Position numbers and translations under genes: made by a program. A stretch of 12,068 nt of DNA from CAYSYN01 sp964447735 (GTDB lineage: Bacteria > Patescibacteriota > Minisyncoccia > Minisyncoccales > GBS-2). The stretch covers positions 1-12,068 of the forward strand of contig CAYUTJ010000020.1 in NCBI GenBank assembly GCA_964447735.1, written 5' to 3'. Shown here in pieces: positions 1-6,587 of the stretch; position 1 is the first letter of the stretch; every line of letters starts with the position of its first letter. A model generated the notes under the pieces. That model was not told the origin of the DNA. It worked only from the letters and a program-made list of their open reading frames with translations, and did no database searches.

Positions 1-18
1 GATAAGTTTTTCTCAATT

Positions 19-672
19 GTGGAAAAGAGAGAAAAAGAAAAGAAACTCTCCAAAAAAGATTTCATAATTGTTATTTTAATGATTTTCTTTTTGAGTGGAT
101 TCAGTTTTTGGCATTTTAAAAACTTTAAAAAATCCATCTCAGAATTCAAACCTCCAAAAGTCGAAATCCCAAAACCTAAAATTTTCCCCAAAAGAGAAGG
201 TTATAAAGAATGGATTTCTCCTGATGGAAAATTGAAATTAAAATATCCTGCTGAGTGGACAGAAGTCGACAAAAGGCTTCTAGAACAATTTCCTGTAGAG
301 AAAATAAACGGAAGTAAAATACTTTTTCTCGCACAAAAATTTAACTTTGAAAAAGTAAGTCAAGCTTTTTTATTAGTAGAAGAATTGAATTTGAAAGATA
401 AAAGCTTCGATGAAATTATCGAAACTATGAAAAAGAATATAGCTGAAAAAGAAACAGAAATGATAGTTCTAAATAAAGAAGAGAAAGAGAAAGAAGCCCT
501 TTTAGAGGTTCTTTATAAAAGAAAAAATGGCTTTGCATTGCATTCCAAAGAGAAATTAATTAGAGGAGAAGGAAAGCTCTTTTTAATCTCCTTCTTTACG
601 TTTAATACTTATTGGACAGATTTTAAAAAAGAAAGGGAAGAAATTTTATCAAATGTAAAGTACTTGGAATAA
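19..672 (+). CDS. Membrane-anchored PsbP/Mog1-like protein, hypothetical
   Basis: The product is 217 residues if translation begins at the GTG at 19. The frame is open from base 1 with no SD sequence before the GTG, so the true start may lie upstream and the gene may be 5'-incomplete here. A basic N-terminus precedes one hydrophobic segment (residues ~14-32), then a Pro/Lys-rich linker (~44-58) and a soluble domain (~62-217). The stretch ISPDGKLKLKYPAEW followed by alternating strands and a helix resembles the PsbP/Mog1-like fold (DUF1795-type proteins). The domain would face outside, tethered by the N-terminal helix. That fold assignment is inference from the pattern, with no catalytic residues to check. 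The gene ends 29 bp before a pilin-like gene that has its own promoter, so any role in the secretion-like cassette is only suggested by position. Confidence 0.72.
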   Translation: MEKREKEKKLSKKDFIIVILMIFFLSGFSFWHFKNFKKSISEFKPPKVEIPKPKIFPKREGYKEWISPDGKLKLKYPAEWTEVDKRLLEQFPVEKINGSKILFLAQKFNFEKVSQAFLLVEELNLKDKSFDEIIETMKKNIAEKETEMIVLNKEEKEKEALLEVLYKRKNGFALHSKEKLIRGEGKLFLISFFTFNTYWTDFKKEREEILSNVKYLE

Positions 673-692
673 ACTTGTAAAATTTATATACT
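664..692 (+). promoter_or_regulatory. Putative promoter for the pilin / VirB6-like unit
   Basis: TTGGAA (664-669) and TATACT (687-692) are separated by 17 nt and match the sigma-70 -35 and -10 consensus at 4/6 and 5/6 positions. Initiation about 7 nt after the -10 would fall near 699, giving a leader of only ~3 nt before the ATG at 702. The -35 overlaps the end of the preceding gene. No SD sequence precedes 702. Confidence 0.5.
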
Positions 693-701
693 TAAATAAT
701 T

Positions 702-1646
702 ATGAATAAAGAATATTTGATTCCTCTATTGGTGATTTTAACTTTAAGCTTTTTTACTGAAAAGGAAATATTAGCTCTTGAAACAACATGGCCTGTGTCT
801 CCTTTTGGAACAGATTTAAACGCAGCTTGTACGCCGATAAATAGCGATACTTGTACTCTTGCGATAATGGTTAAATATTTTTATGACTGGGGAATTTTTC
901 TAGGAGGATTGGCAGTGTTAATATCTTTAATTTTTGGTGGTTTTCTTTATTTAACCTCAGCTGGAGATCCAGCAAGAATGAGAGAGGCAAAAGATAGAAT
1001 TTTTTCAGCTTTGATTGGTCTAGTACTTTTATTCTCTATTTATATTATCTTAAATACCATCAATCCTGAACTTACGACCTTAATCCCTCCTACTTTTGAA
1101 CCTCCTGTGATACCTAATGTCACAATTGTCGGGTGGGAAGAATCCCAGCAATCGTGTTCTTATGCGTTAATATATTCTAAAACTGGATGGAAAGGAACTT
1201 CCACAGTAATATGGTCTGGGGAAGATCCAGGTTGGGATACAACAGTTCATGATAATGGAAGTGACTACCCTGAAGGTGCAAAATCAGCAAGATTTTTTCA
1301 AAAATGCCAGTCTTACACCAATACCGAAATGAATTTTCAAGTTACCGAAGAGTGTGATGGTGGAAAATTATTAATTAGATCAACTAATTTAGATACTGGT
1401 GAGGAATCTACTACAACTGCAGACATAGTCTGTGAGATAAGAGGAGGACAGTGTTATAAGGAAGGAGGATTATGTACATTAGAATTATGCCCTTGGAGAG
1501 AACCTGCATGGTATGAATTTTGGAGTAGTGGGGGATGTGGAGATAAAAGTGGTAGTACAAATACCTCTTCTCCTAATCTTCGGCTTCATCTTGAAAGAGA
1601 CGAACCAATAGAATGTTTAAGGTTAGTAAAAACGGGGGAAGATTAA
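702..1646 (+). CDS. VirB2/TrbC-like pilin with Cys-rich ectodomain
   Basis: The 314-residue product has an N-terminal hydrophobic segment (~5-26, probable signal peptide or anchor), then a VirB2/TrbC-like core with two membrane helices (~64-84 and ~100-118). The intervening TSAGDPARMREAKDRI loop and the NTINPEL after helix 2 are typical of the pilin-like proteins encoded with VirB4/PrgI in Patescibacteria. Unlike ordinary VirB2 pilins (~100 residues), it continues into a ~185-residue extracytoplasmic part with nine cysteines (152, 202, 218, 244, 251, 258, 263, 279, 305). Residues 158-165 (YSKTGWKG) fit the beta/gamma-crystallin aromatic-x4-aromatic-x-Gly signature, followed by EGAKSARFF (191-199) where that fold has its Ser-containing strand. 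The likely role is the membrane or surface subunit of a reduced type IV secretion-like apparatus. It lies 4 nt before the VirB6-like gene, so the two are co-transcribed. The pilin call is fairly firm; the crystallin-like domain is inference. Confidence 0.75.
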   Translation: MNKEYLIPLLVILTLSFFTEKEILALETTWPVSPFGTDLNAACTPINSDTCTLAIMVKYFYDWGIFLGGLAVLISLIFGGFLYLTSAGDPARMREAKDRIFSALIGLVLLFSIYIILNTINPELTTLIPPTFEPPVIPNVTIVGWEESQQSCSYALIYSKTGWKGTSTVIWSGEDPGWDTTVHDNGSDYPEGAKSARFFQKCQSYTNTEMNFQVTEECDGGKLLIRSTNLDTGEESTTTADIVCEIRGGQCYKEGGLCTLELCPWREPAWYEFWSSGGCGDKSGSTNTSSPNLRLHLERDEPIECLRLVKTGED

Positions 1647-1650
1647 AATA

Positions 1651-3771
1651 ATGAAAAAAATATTAAAAAAGAAAATTCTTTTCCCCTCTCTATTAATACT
1701 TCTTTTCTTTCTAATTTTTCCAAAGAGTTGTAAAGCTTTTATCGGAACAGGAATTTTTGATTATTTTAATACTGCATTAGAAGGAGTAGAAGAATCTTCT
1801 GCTCCAATAGCGCGAAGGTTTATTTTATTGTTTTTTGCTGTATTATTCGGAATGATATTCTTAGCTATCTCTTCTGCTACTCTTCAAGCGATAGTTAGCA
1901 ACCCTGAATGGTTGACTTTAAAAACTCCAATAATAGATTCTGGACTTTATTTCACCACGGGATTGGCTAATGTTTTTTTAATTTTTATTTTCGTTATTAT
2001 CGCAATTGCTTTTATTCTTAAGATTGAAACTTTTCAAGCTAAAAAAGCTTTACCAAAACTGATTGTTGTCGCTCTTTTAATTAATTTCCTCCGTGTATTT
2101 TTAGGAATTGCAATAGATGTTGCTAACATCGTTCAGACATCGATTCTTAGAGCAGCAGGAGTAGAAGATATAGTTACAAGTAGTCTTACAACTATCTTCG
2201 GAAGCATACAAGATATGTGGGTAAATATAGGTTCTTGGCTTTTAGGAATGACCGTGCTATTTATGATACCTTTTATAGGTCCTTTTGCCCAATATGGCCT
2301 TGTAGCTATGATTGCTGCTTCTGCGGTTTTCCTTCCTTCTCTTTTGCATTGGATTCTTCAAACAGCATTAGCAGTTTTATTAGGTGGAATATTCCTATTC
2401 CTTGCATTCATTTTTGCCTGTCGAATTTTCGCAATTTGGTTCCTAGTAATTTTAGCACCTCTAGCTTTTCTTTGTTCGATTCTGCCTCAAACTCAAAAAT
2501 ACTGGAAAGAATGGATGCGTCACTTTACTTCTTGGTTAGTTTTTGGACTTATTGTATTTTTATTTCTCGTAATTGGATTAAGAGGTTCTGATTATTTAGC
2601 TCCCTCTGGACTACCGCCCGCAATACCAGGTTATGCTTGGTTTTCTTTACCTTCTTACTTTAATTACTATTTCTTTCTTTTTGTTTTCCTTGCCTTAACT
2701 GCTTGGATAGCTAAAAAAACGGCCCCTGAAATGGCTAATGCCATGATAGCTACTGGTGCGGCTTTTTTAGGTATGGTCACTGCAGCAGGAGCGATAGTAG
2801 GAAAAGGATTAGCAAAAAGATTTAGAGAAGCAGCTGCTAGGCCAGAAGCAAAAGAAGAATATGAAAAATATAAAAAAGAAAAGGAAAAAATGGAAAAAGC
2901 TGGAAAGAAAATACCTCTTAGAATGAGGATGAGAGGCGCTGGACTTAGATTAGGAGTAGGAGCTGCGCGAGGTGTAGGTTGGATTCATCGCCAAGTTACC
3001 GGAAAAACATTAGAGGAGGCAGAGGCAGAAAGATTATCAAAACTAAAAAGTGAAGCAATGAAAATACAAACACCAGAAGAATTAGAAACTAGAATTAAAC
3101 ATGCGAAAAGATGGGATCCTAATGCATTAGGAATATATGCTGCTGCTGGAATACAAAAAGGTAAAGAATTCGCAAAGAAAACACGAGAATTATTGTCTGA
3201 AGATGAGATAATAAAAGCAAGTCCGATTCTAAGGAGATATAACAAGAAGAAAGAGTTAGAAGCTTTAGCAAGAGGATATATTGACAAACTATCTGAGGAA
3301 AATTTAAGAGAGATGGGTTTTGAGTTGAAGGATGAAGATAGGGAAAAAGGTTATGAAACTATAAAAGATAAAATAATTGGAGAGGCTAAAGGAGATGAGA
3401 TTAAACATTTCGCTAAAAATTTCTGGAAAGATCCTTCAACAATGGAGGCCATTCAAAAATTCTGGCATGGACCTCAATTATCAAAAGCTGCTCAAGAGTT
3501 TGGGAGAAAATTTGTTGATACCTATTCTGAAATAGTAGAAAGAATGAAACCAGAAGAGTTTATAAGACTTAACCCAAGCGCGGCTTTATATCTAGCAGGA
3601 GGCGCTGCTCAGGATTTTGGATATAGAACACCCGGTGGTTGGAGCCGAAGAAGGATAAGAGAAACATTAGAAAGAATGAGAAGAGAAGAAAGAGAGTTAG
3701 AAGAAAGAACAAGGATAGGCATGAGAAGATTATTTAGAAAAGGAAGATTAGAGGAAGAGGAAGGAAAGTAG
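1651..3771 (+). CDS. VirB6/TrbL-like polytopic membrane protein
   Basis: The 706-residue protein starts with a basic, hydrophobic signal-like segment (1-29, possible cleavage after CKA). Many membrane helices follow (~55-83, 105-124, 134-157, 195-235, 236-276, 293-312, 338-354) and a Gly/Ala-rich hydrophobic stretch (~361-385). The segment around 137-160 (VVALLINFLRVFLGIAIDVA) is the pattern seen in VirB6/TrbL-like proteins of Patescibacteria. Residues ~386-706 form a long, highly charged, Lys/Glu/Arg-rich helical tail, probably cytoplasmic, which most VirB6 proteins lack. In type IV systems VirB6/TrbL is the inner-membrane channel component. Here it follows the VirB2-like gene by 4 nt, and a purine-rich GGGGGAAG lies ~10 nt before the ATG. 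The family call rests on topology, one motif and context. Confidence 0.72.
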   Translation: MKKILKKKILFPSLLILLFFLIFPKSCKAFIGTGIFDYFNTALEGVEESSAPIARRFILLFFAVLFGMIFLAISSATLQAIVSNPEWLTLKTPIIDSGLYFTTGLANVFLIFIFVIIAIAFILKIETFQAKKALPKLIVVALLINFLRVFLGIAIDVANIVQTSILRAAGVEDIVTSSLTTIFGSIQDMWVNIGSWLLGMTVLFMIPFIGPFAQYGLVAMIAASAVFLPSLLHWILQTALAVLLGGIFLFLAFIFACRIFAIWFLVILAPLAFLCSILPQTQKYWKEWMRHFTSWLVFGLIVFLFLVIGLRGSDYLAPSGLPPAIPGYAWFSLPSYFNYYFFLFVFLALTAWIAKKTAPEMANAMIATGAAFLGMVTAAGAIVGKGLAKRFREAAARPEAKEEYEKYKKEKEKMEKAGKKIPLRMRMRGAGLRLGVGAARGVGWIHRQVTGKTLEEAEAERLSKLKSEAMKIQTPEELETRIKHAKRWDPNALGIYAAAGIQKGKEFAKKTRELLSEDEIIKASPILRRYNKKKELEALARGYIDKLSEENLREMGFELKDEDREKGYETIKDKIIGEAKGDEIKHFAKNFWKDPSTMEAIQKFWHGPQLSKAAQEFGRKFVDTYSEIVERMKPEEFIRLNPSAALYLAGGAAQDFGYRTPGGWSRRRIRETLERMRREERELEERTRIGMRRLFRKGRLEEEEGK

Positions 3772-3813
3772 AGAGGGGAAGGAGAAGAAAGACCACCTTA
3801 TGTTGCTTAATTT

Positions 3814-3854
3814 CTCAAAAAGTAAAAAAGTTGGTAAGGGAAGCTTACCAACTT
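3814..3854 (-). terminator. Rho-independent terminator of the SPFH gene
   Basis: A perfect 11-bp inverted repeat (AAGTTGGTAAG at 3828-3838, CTTACCAACTT at 3844-3854, 5-nt loop) begins directly after the SPFH stop codon on the minus strand. It is followed in that direction by a T-rich tract, CTTTTTTACTTTTT (read down from 3830). On the plus strand the 3' side is TCTAACC, with no T tract, so it should be weak for the VirB6-like gene arriving from the left. Confidence 0.85.
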
Positions 3855-4949
3855 CTAACCTAAAACTTCTTTAACAGCTTTTTTAAGTGCTTTTTCTGCC
3901 TGTGCTTTGCTTGGAAACTTTAGTGATTTAGGCTTTTTTCTTCTCGCTTTTTTCAGTATCGTTTTACCAAATTCCCATTGGGCAGCTATTTCTGGAATAC
4001 TCATTCCTTTGCCTTGCCAGATTATTTTTTGCAAATTACCTTGCTCAGCTACTAGATGATCTTGGTATCTCTCTGAGGCAATTTTCTGTGCCTCTTCCGG
4101 TGAAAAACCTGCTTTTTTTAATTCTTTAGCCGTTTTAGCAATCGCCGACAATTCATTCTTCCTTGCTTGTGCTTTATTTTTTGTTATCTCTTTTCTCATC
4201 TCTGTAAGAATTCTTTCTCTTCTAGTTTTAGTTGTTTCTTTATCGAAATCGAAGTCATCAAGAGTAAAACCAACAAACTCTATTTTCGTCTTCTCTAGAA
4301 AGTCTTTGAAACTTTTGCTTTCTTTAATAATTTCGTCAATCTTCTTTTTGAGCCGCGCTTTAACTCCTTCTTTTTCCTTCTTTTTTAATAGCAATCTTGG
4401 GATTCTTACTCCCATAATATCCCTGTAACTCATTTGATTGATTGCTCCAGTAAGTCTATTTTCTACAATTTCTCTAATTTGCTCTTCGAAATTTAACGCG
4501 GTTCTTAGAGCAATCACTGGATCTACTACTTTAATCCATATTCGTGGATCGTGAAGACGAATTTCCCCACCTTTTTTCATGTCGATTGCAATCAATCGCA
4601 TATCAGGAAAGAGTTTAATGGAATACTGAATATTTACTTTAACTACTTTGTAAATCTTATCATATCCAAACCAAGTTAAGATTATATGATATCCAGGTGG
4701 CATTGGTATCAATGTACCTGCCCGGTCTATCACCCAGGTTTGTGGAAAAGGAATTCTTCTAATAATTCCTCTCAAAAGCAAAGCACTCGAGATAATCAAC
4801 GCAATCCCCGATATTCCAAAAACAAATGAGTAGAATCTCCACGCTCCAAAGAGTAAAACCAATCCCAGGCCTAACATAATAATAGCTCCAAACAAAAAGA
4901 TATTAGTTAAATTTCTTTTTTTCTCTTTCTTTCCTTTGCTTTCAATCAA
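3855..4949 (-). CDS. SPFH/band-7 (prohibitin-like) membrane protein
   Basis: The product is 364 residues if it starts at TTG 4949. A basic N-terminus precedes a hairpin of two membrane helices (~15-37 and ~41-62). An SPFH-type domain (~70-240) follows, with the opening pattern WVIDRAGT, PPGYHIILTWFGYDKIYKV and later VDPVIALRTALNFEEQIREIVENR in separate segments. A Lys/Glu-rich probable coiled coil (~240-312) and a very basic tail (~330-364) complete it. SPFH proteins oligomerise into membrane-associated rings or cages that organise membranes or control proteases; the partner here is unknown. The gene interrupts the secretion-like cassette on the opposite strand and is a single-gene unit with its own promoter and terminator. 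Start choice is uncertain: the strong SD at 4996-5003 is too far from the TTG, and the codon at the right distance (4986-4988) is ACG. Confidence 0.78.
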   Translation of the reverse strand: MIESKGKKEKKRNLTNIFLFGAIIMLGLGLVLLFGAWRFYSFVFGISGIALIISSALLLRGIIRRIPFPQTWVIDRAGTLIPMPPGYHIILTWFGYDKIYKVVKVNIQYSIKLFPDMRLIAIDMKKGGEIRLHDPRIWIKVVDPVIALRTALNFEEQIREIVENRLTGAINQMSYRDIMGVRIPRLLLKKKEKEGVKARLKKKIDEIIKESKSFKDFLEKTKIEFVGFTLDDFDFDKETTKTRRERILTEMRKEITKNKAQARKNELSAIAKTAKELKKAGFSPEEAQKIASERYQDHLVAEQGNLQKIIWQGKGMSIPEIAAQWEFGKTILKKARRKKPKSLKFPSKAQAEKALKKAVKEVLG

Positions 4950-4995
4950 TTGAGGTGTTTTTTTTAATTTTCTTTTTATTTTTCCCGTATTTTAT

Positions 4996-5003
4996 CCCTC
5001 CTT
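4996..5003 (-). promoter_or_regulatory. Strong Shine-Dalgarno for the SPFH gene
   Basis: On the minus strand AAGGAGGG is close to an ideal anti-SD match. It lies 46 nt from the first conventional start (TTG at 4949) but exactly 7 nt before an in-frame ACG (4988-4986). An in-frame TAA at 4994-4992 sits just after the SD, so translation cannot begin further upstream. Confidence 0.75.
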
Positions 5004-5031
5004 CCAATATTTAATTTTCAAGGTTACCTTA

Positions 5032-5059
5032 ATTATATTAAAAAAAATATTTTTGTCAA
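5032..5059 (-). promoter_or_regulatory. Consensus sigma-70 promoter of the SPFH gene
   Basis: On the minus strand TTGACA (5059-5054) and TATAAT (5037-5032) are both perfect consensus hexamers with a 16-nt spacer. Initiation would fall near 5025, giving a leader of ~35 nt to the in-frame ACG or ~75 nt to the TTG. It is the best promoter in the window and suggests strong expression. Confidence 0.8.
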
Positions 5060-5097
5060 ATGAAGATTTTTTAAATATTCGTTTTTCTTTTGATTTA

Positions 5098-5109
5098 TGT
5101 TAATATAAG
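5098..5109 (+). promoter_or_regulatory. Putative promoter of the PrgI-VirB4 operon
   Basis: TGTTAATAT (5098-5106) fits an extended -10, and the overlapping TATAAG (5104-5109) matches TATAAT at 5/6. I find no convincing -35. Either -10 would start transcription at ~5113-5116, only 2-5 nt before the ATG at 5118. This promoter diverges from the SPFH promoter across the AT-rich 4950-5117 interval. Confidence 0.4.
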
Positions 5110-5117
5110 ATAAAGGT

Positions 5118-5546
5118 ATGTTAGAAGAATATTCAAAAGAACAACTTTGGAAAATTTACGAAAAACTTCCGGAAGAATTAAAAGAGGCTATCTTTTCTGA
5201 AAAAACTGCAGAATCTATTTGGGATATTGCAGATAGAAATGAAATTGAAGATATCTCAAAATTAGCAAAATTAGTAGGAAGAGTTTTGATGGGACTTTTG
5301 AATCCTGAAGATTTAAAAGAAAAATTAAAAACTGAACTCAACATTGATGAAGAAAAAGCAAAGAAAATAAGAAGAGAAATTGAAATGTTTATTTTTCATC
5401 CTGTAAGGATCTATCTTACGAAATTGTACAAACCTGAAGTTGTCTCAGAAGAGAAAAAAGAAATTGAAAAAATAACTTTTGAAAGGAAACCTTCAACTCC
5501 ACCAAAAGTGGATATTTACCGAGAACCGATTGAGAAAGAAGAATGA
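5118..5546 (+). CDS. Small helical protein of unknown function in the VirB4 operon
   Basis: I do not recognise this 142-residue protein. It has no signal peptide and no membrane helix, so it should be cytoplasmic or peripheral. Residues 1-100 are predicted to be almost all helical and acidic (for example EEYSKEQLWKIYEKLPEELK at 3-22). The middle (~43-100) reads as several short helices, in the manner of a small helical interaction domain. Residues ~108-142 are charged, Pro-containing and probably disordered (KPSTPPKVDIYREP). It is the first gene of the run containing PrgI, the TraC-like protein and VirB4, 18 nt before prgI, with the same direction and composition. A structural or regulatory accessory role in that machine is the natural guess. 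AAAGG lies 1 nt before the ATG, too close to act as a normal SD. Confidence 0.7.
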   Translation: MLEEYSKEQLWKIYEKLPEELKEAIFSEKTAESIWDIADRNEIEDISKLAKLVGRVLMGLLNPEDLKEKLKTELNIDEEKAKKIRREIEMFIFHPVRIYLTKLYKPEVVSEEKKEIEKITFERKPSTPPKVDIYREPIEKEE

Positions 5547-5564
5547 TAATGTTAAAATTGAAAG

Positions 5565-5966
5565 ATGAGGTTTGTTGTTCCTCAAATTGAAAGGGAAACT
5601 CCAATTGTTGGACCTTTAACATTGAAACAATTTATTTTTGTTGGAGTGCCGGGTGCAATCACCCTTCTTTTGTGGTTATTTTGGGGACAGAGAAATTTTT
5701 GGAAATTCTTTTTAATTTGTTTTCCCCTAGATGCAATAGGAATTGTTTTAGCTTTTGTAAAAGTTGGAGGAAGGTTTTTACCAACTTTCATTGCAGATTT
5801 TTTAAAATACAATCTTTTCCCAAAAACTTATTTTTGGAAAAGAAAAGAAAAAATGTTAATAAAGACTTTTACCAAAGAAGTGAAAGTTGAGCAAAAAAAG
5901 CCTCTTTATGCTATAAAAAAAGAAAGCCAAATTACAAAAATAAAGTCAAGAAAAGGAGTTTTTTAA
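5565..5966 (+). CDS. prgI: PrgI family protein (VirB3-like)
   Basis: The 133-residue protein opens with RFVVPQIERETPIVGPLTLK (residues 2-21), the N-terminal pattern of the PrgI family: a short conserved stretch before the first membrane helix. Two helices follow (~22-43 and ~47-66), then a basic cytoplasmic tail. In conjugative systems of Gram-positive bacteria, PrgI/VirB3-like proteins are small inner-membrane partners of the VirB4 ATPase and are typically encoded just upstream of it, as here. The neighbours agree: an 18-nt gap from the preceding gene and a 3-nt gap to the TraC-like gene. An imperfect stem-loop (5814-5842) lies inside the coding sequence without a terminator T tract. Family assignment is good; the specific cargo is unknown. 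Confidence 0.88.
   Translation: MRFVVPQIERETPIVGPLTLKQFIFVGVPGAITLLLWLFWGQRNFWKFFLICFPLDAIGIVLAFVKVGGRFLPTFIADFLKYNLFPKTYFWKRKEKMLIKTFTKEVKVEQKKPLYAIKKESQITKIKSRKGVF
5953..5958 (+). promoter_or_regulatory. SD sequence of the TraC-like gene
   Basis: AAGGAG lies inside the last codons of prgI, 11 nt before the ATG at 5970. This supports that start and shows that SD-led initiation is used within the operon. Confidence 0.55.
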
Positions 5967-5969
5967 AAT

Positions 5970-6587
5970 ATGCCAGCAGCTCCAACCCAAAGATTTTTAG
6001 AAATAGAGAACATTAAAGAAGGCGTAGTCATCCTAAGGGATAGAACTTTAAGAGGTGTTTTGATGGTTTCTTCAATTAACTTTGCTCTAAAATCAGAAGA
6101 AGAACAAGCAGCAATCATTTATCAATTCCAAAATTTCTTAAATTCTTTAGATTTTCCGATTCAAATTTTAATTCAATCAAGAAGGGTCAATATTACAGGA
6201 TACATTGAAAAAATAAAAGGATTGGAAGAAAAACAACCCACAGAATTGCTGAGATATCAAACAAGAGAATATAGAAAATTCATTCAGAGTTTGGTTGGGA
6301 AAGGAGATATTTACACTAAAAATTTCTTCGTAATCGTTCCTTTTTATCCTTCTGAAATTTTGGCAGGAAAAAAACAAACTGTTTCTTTAACTGATGAATT
6401 GTTTGAAAAAGCGAAAACTCAACTTTGGCAAAGGTTAGATTTTGTGGCCATGGGATTGAAAAGATGTGGTTTGCAATGTACGCCTTTAAATACTCTTGAA
6501 TTAATAGAGCTTTTTTGGAGTTTTTATCATCCTCAAGAAGCTGAAGTTGGTTATTATCCAGAAATTCCACCAGAATTAACAACATGA
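5970..6587 (+). CDS. TraC-like protein (separate VirB4 N-terminal-type domain)
   Basis: The 205-residue soluble protein has an N-terminal beta-rich portion (FLEIENIKEGVVILRDRTLR at 9-28, then VLMVSSINFAL). A helix and a strand, SLDFPIQILIQSRR (59-72), follow. Further on it has a long helix (~92-110), KNFFVIVPFYP (118-128) and a final helical segment with a VirB4-like pattern, LGLQ-type CGLQCTPLNTLELIELFW (166-183). This is the TraC-like domain that occupies the N-terminal part of VirB4/TraC ATPases and is commonly a separate gene upstream of the ATPase in Patescibacteria. It has no Walker motifs. It probably docks on PrgI and the membrane while the next gene supplies the motor. The stop overlaps the next start by 4 nt (ATGA, 6584-6587), implying translational coupling and near-equal stoichiometry. 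Confidence 0.82.
   Translation: MPAAPTQRFLEIENIKEGVVILRDRTLRGVLMVSSINFALKSEEEQAAIIYQFQNFLNSLDFPIQILIQSRRVNITGYIEKIKGLEEKQPTELLRYQTREYRKFIQSLVGKGDIYTKNFFVIVPFYPSEILAGKKQTVSLTDELFEKAKTQLWQRLDFVAMGLKRCGLQCTPLNTLELIELFWSFYHPQEAEVGYYPEIPPELTT

Noticed and set aside
2217..2591. Plus-strand open frame of 124 codons inside the VirB6-like gene
   Set aside because: An out-of-frame shadow rich in Phe, Ser and Cys, with no motif; the main frame is clearly coding across it.
3800..3874. Short plus-strand ORF of ~24 codons starting at the ATG near 3800 after a purine-rich stretch
   Set aside because: It runs through the SPFH terminator hairpin and into the SPFH 3' end, has poorly spaced SD-like sequence and no recognisable product.
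4988..4990. ATA near the SPFH SD as a rare start codon
   Set aside because: It is out of frame with the SPFH protein and leads to a stop after four codons. The in-frame ACG at 4986-4988 is the better candidate.
5760..5788. AAAGTTGG...CCAACTTT inverted repeat sharing TTACCAACTT with the SPFH terminator
   Set aside because: Only 8 bp of stem with a 13-nt loop, inside coding sequence. A 10-base match is weak evidence for a repeat family in such low-complexity DNA.
5814..5842. Imperfect inverted repeat CTTTTCCcAAAAA / TTTTTGGAAAAG with a 4-nt loop
   Set aside because: It lies inside prgI, is A/T-dominated with one bulged base, and has no T tract on the plus strand. It is likely a by-product of AT-rich codons.
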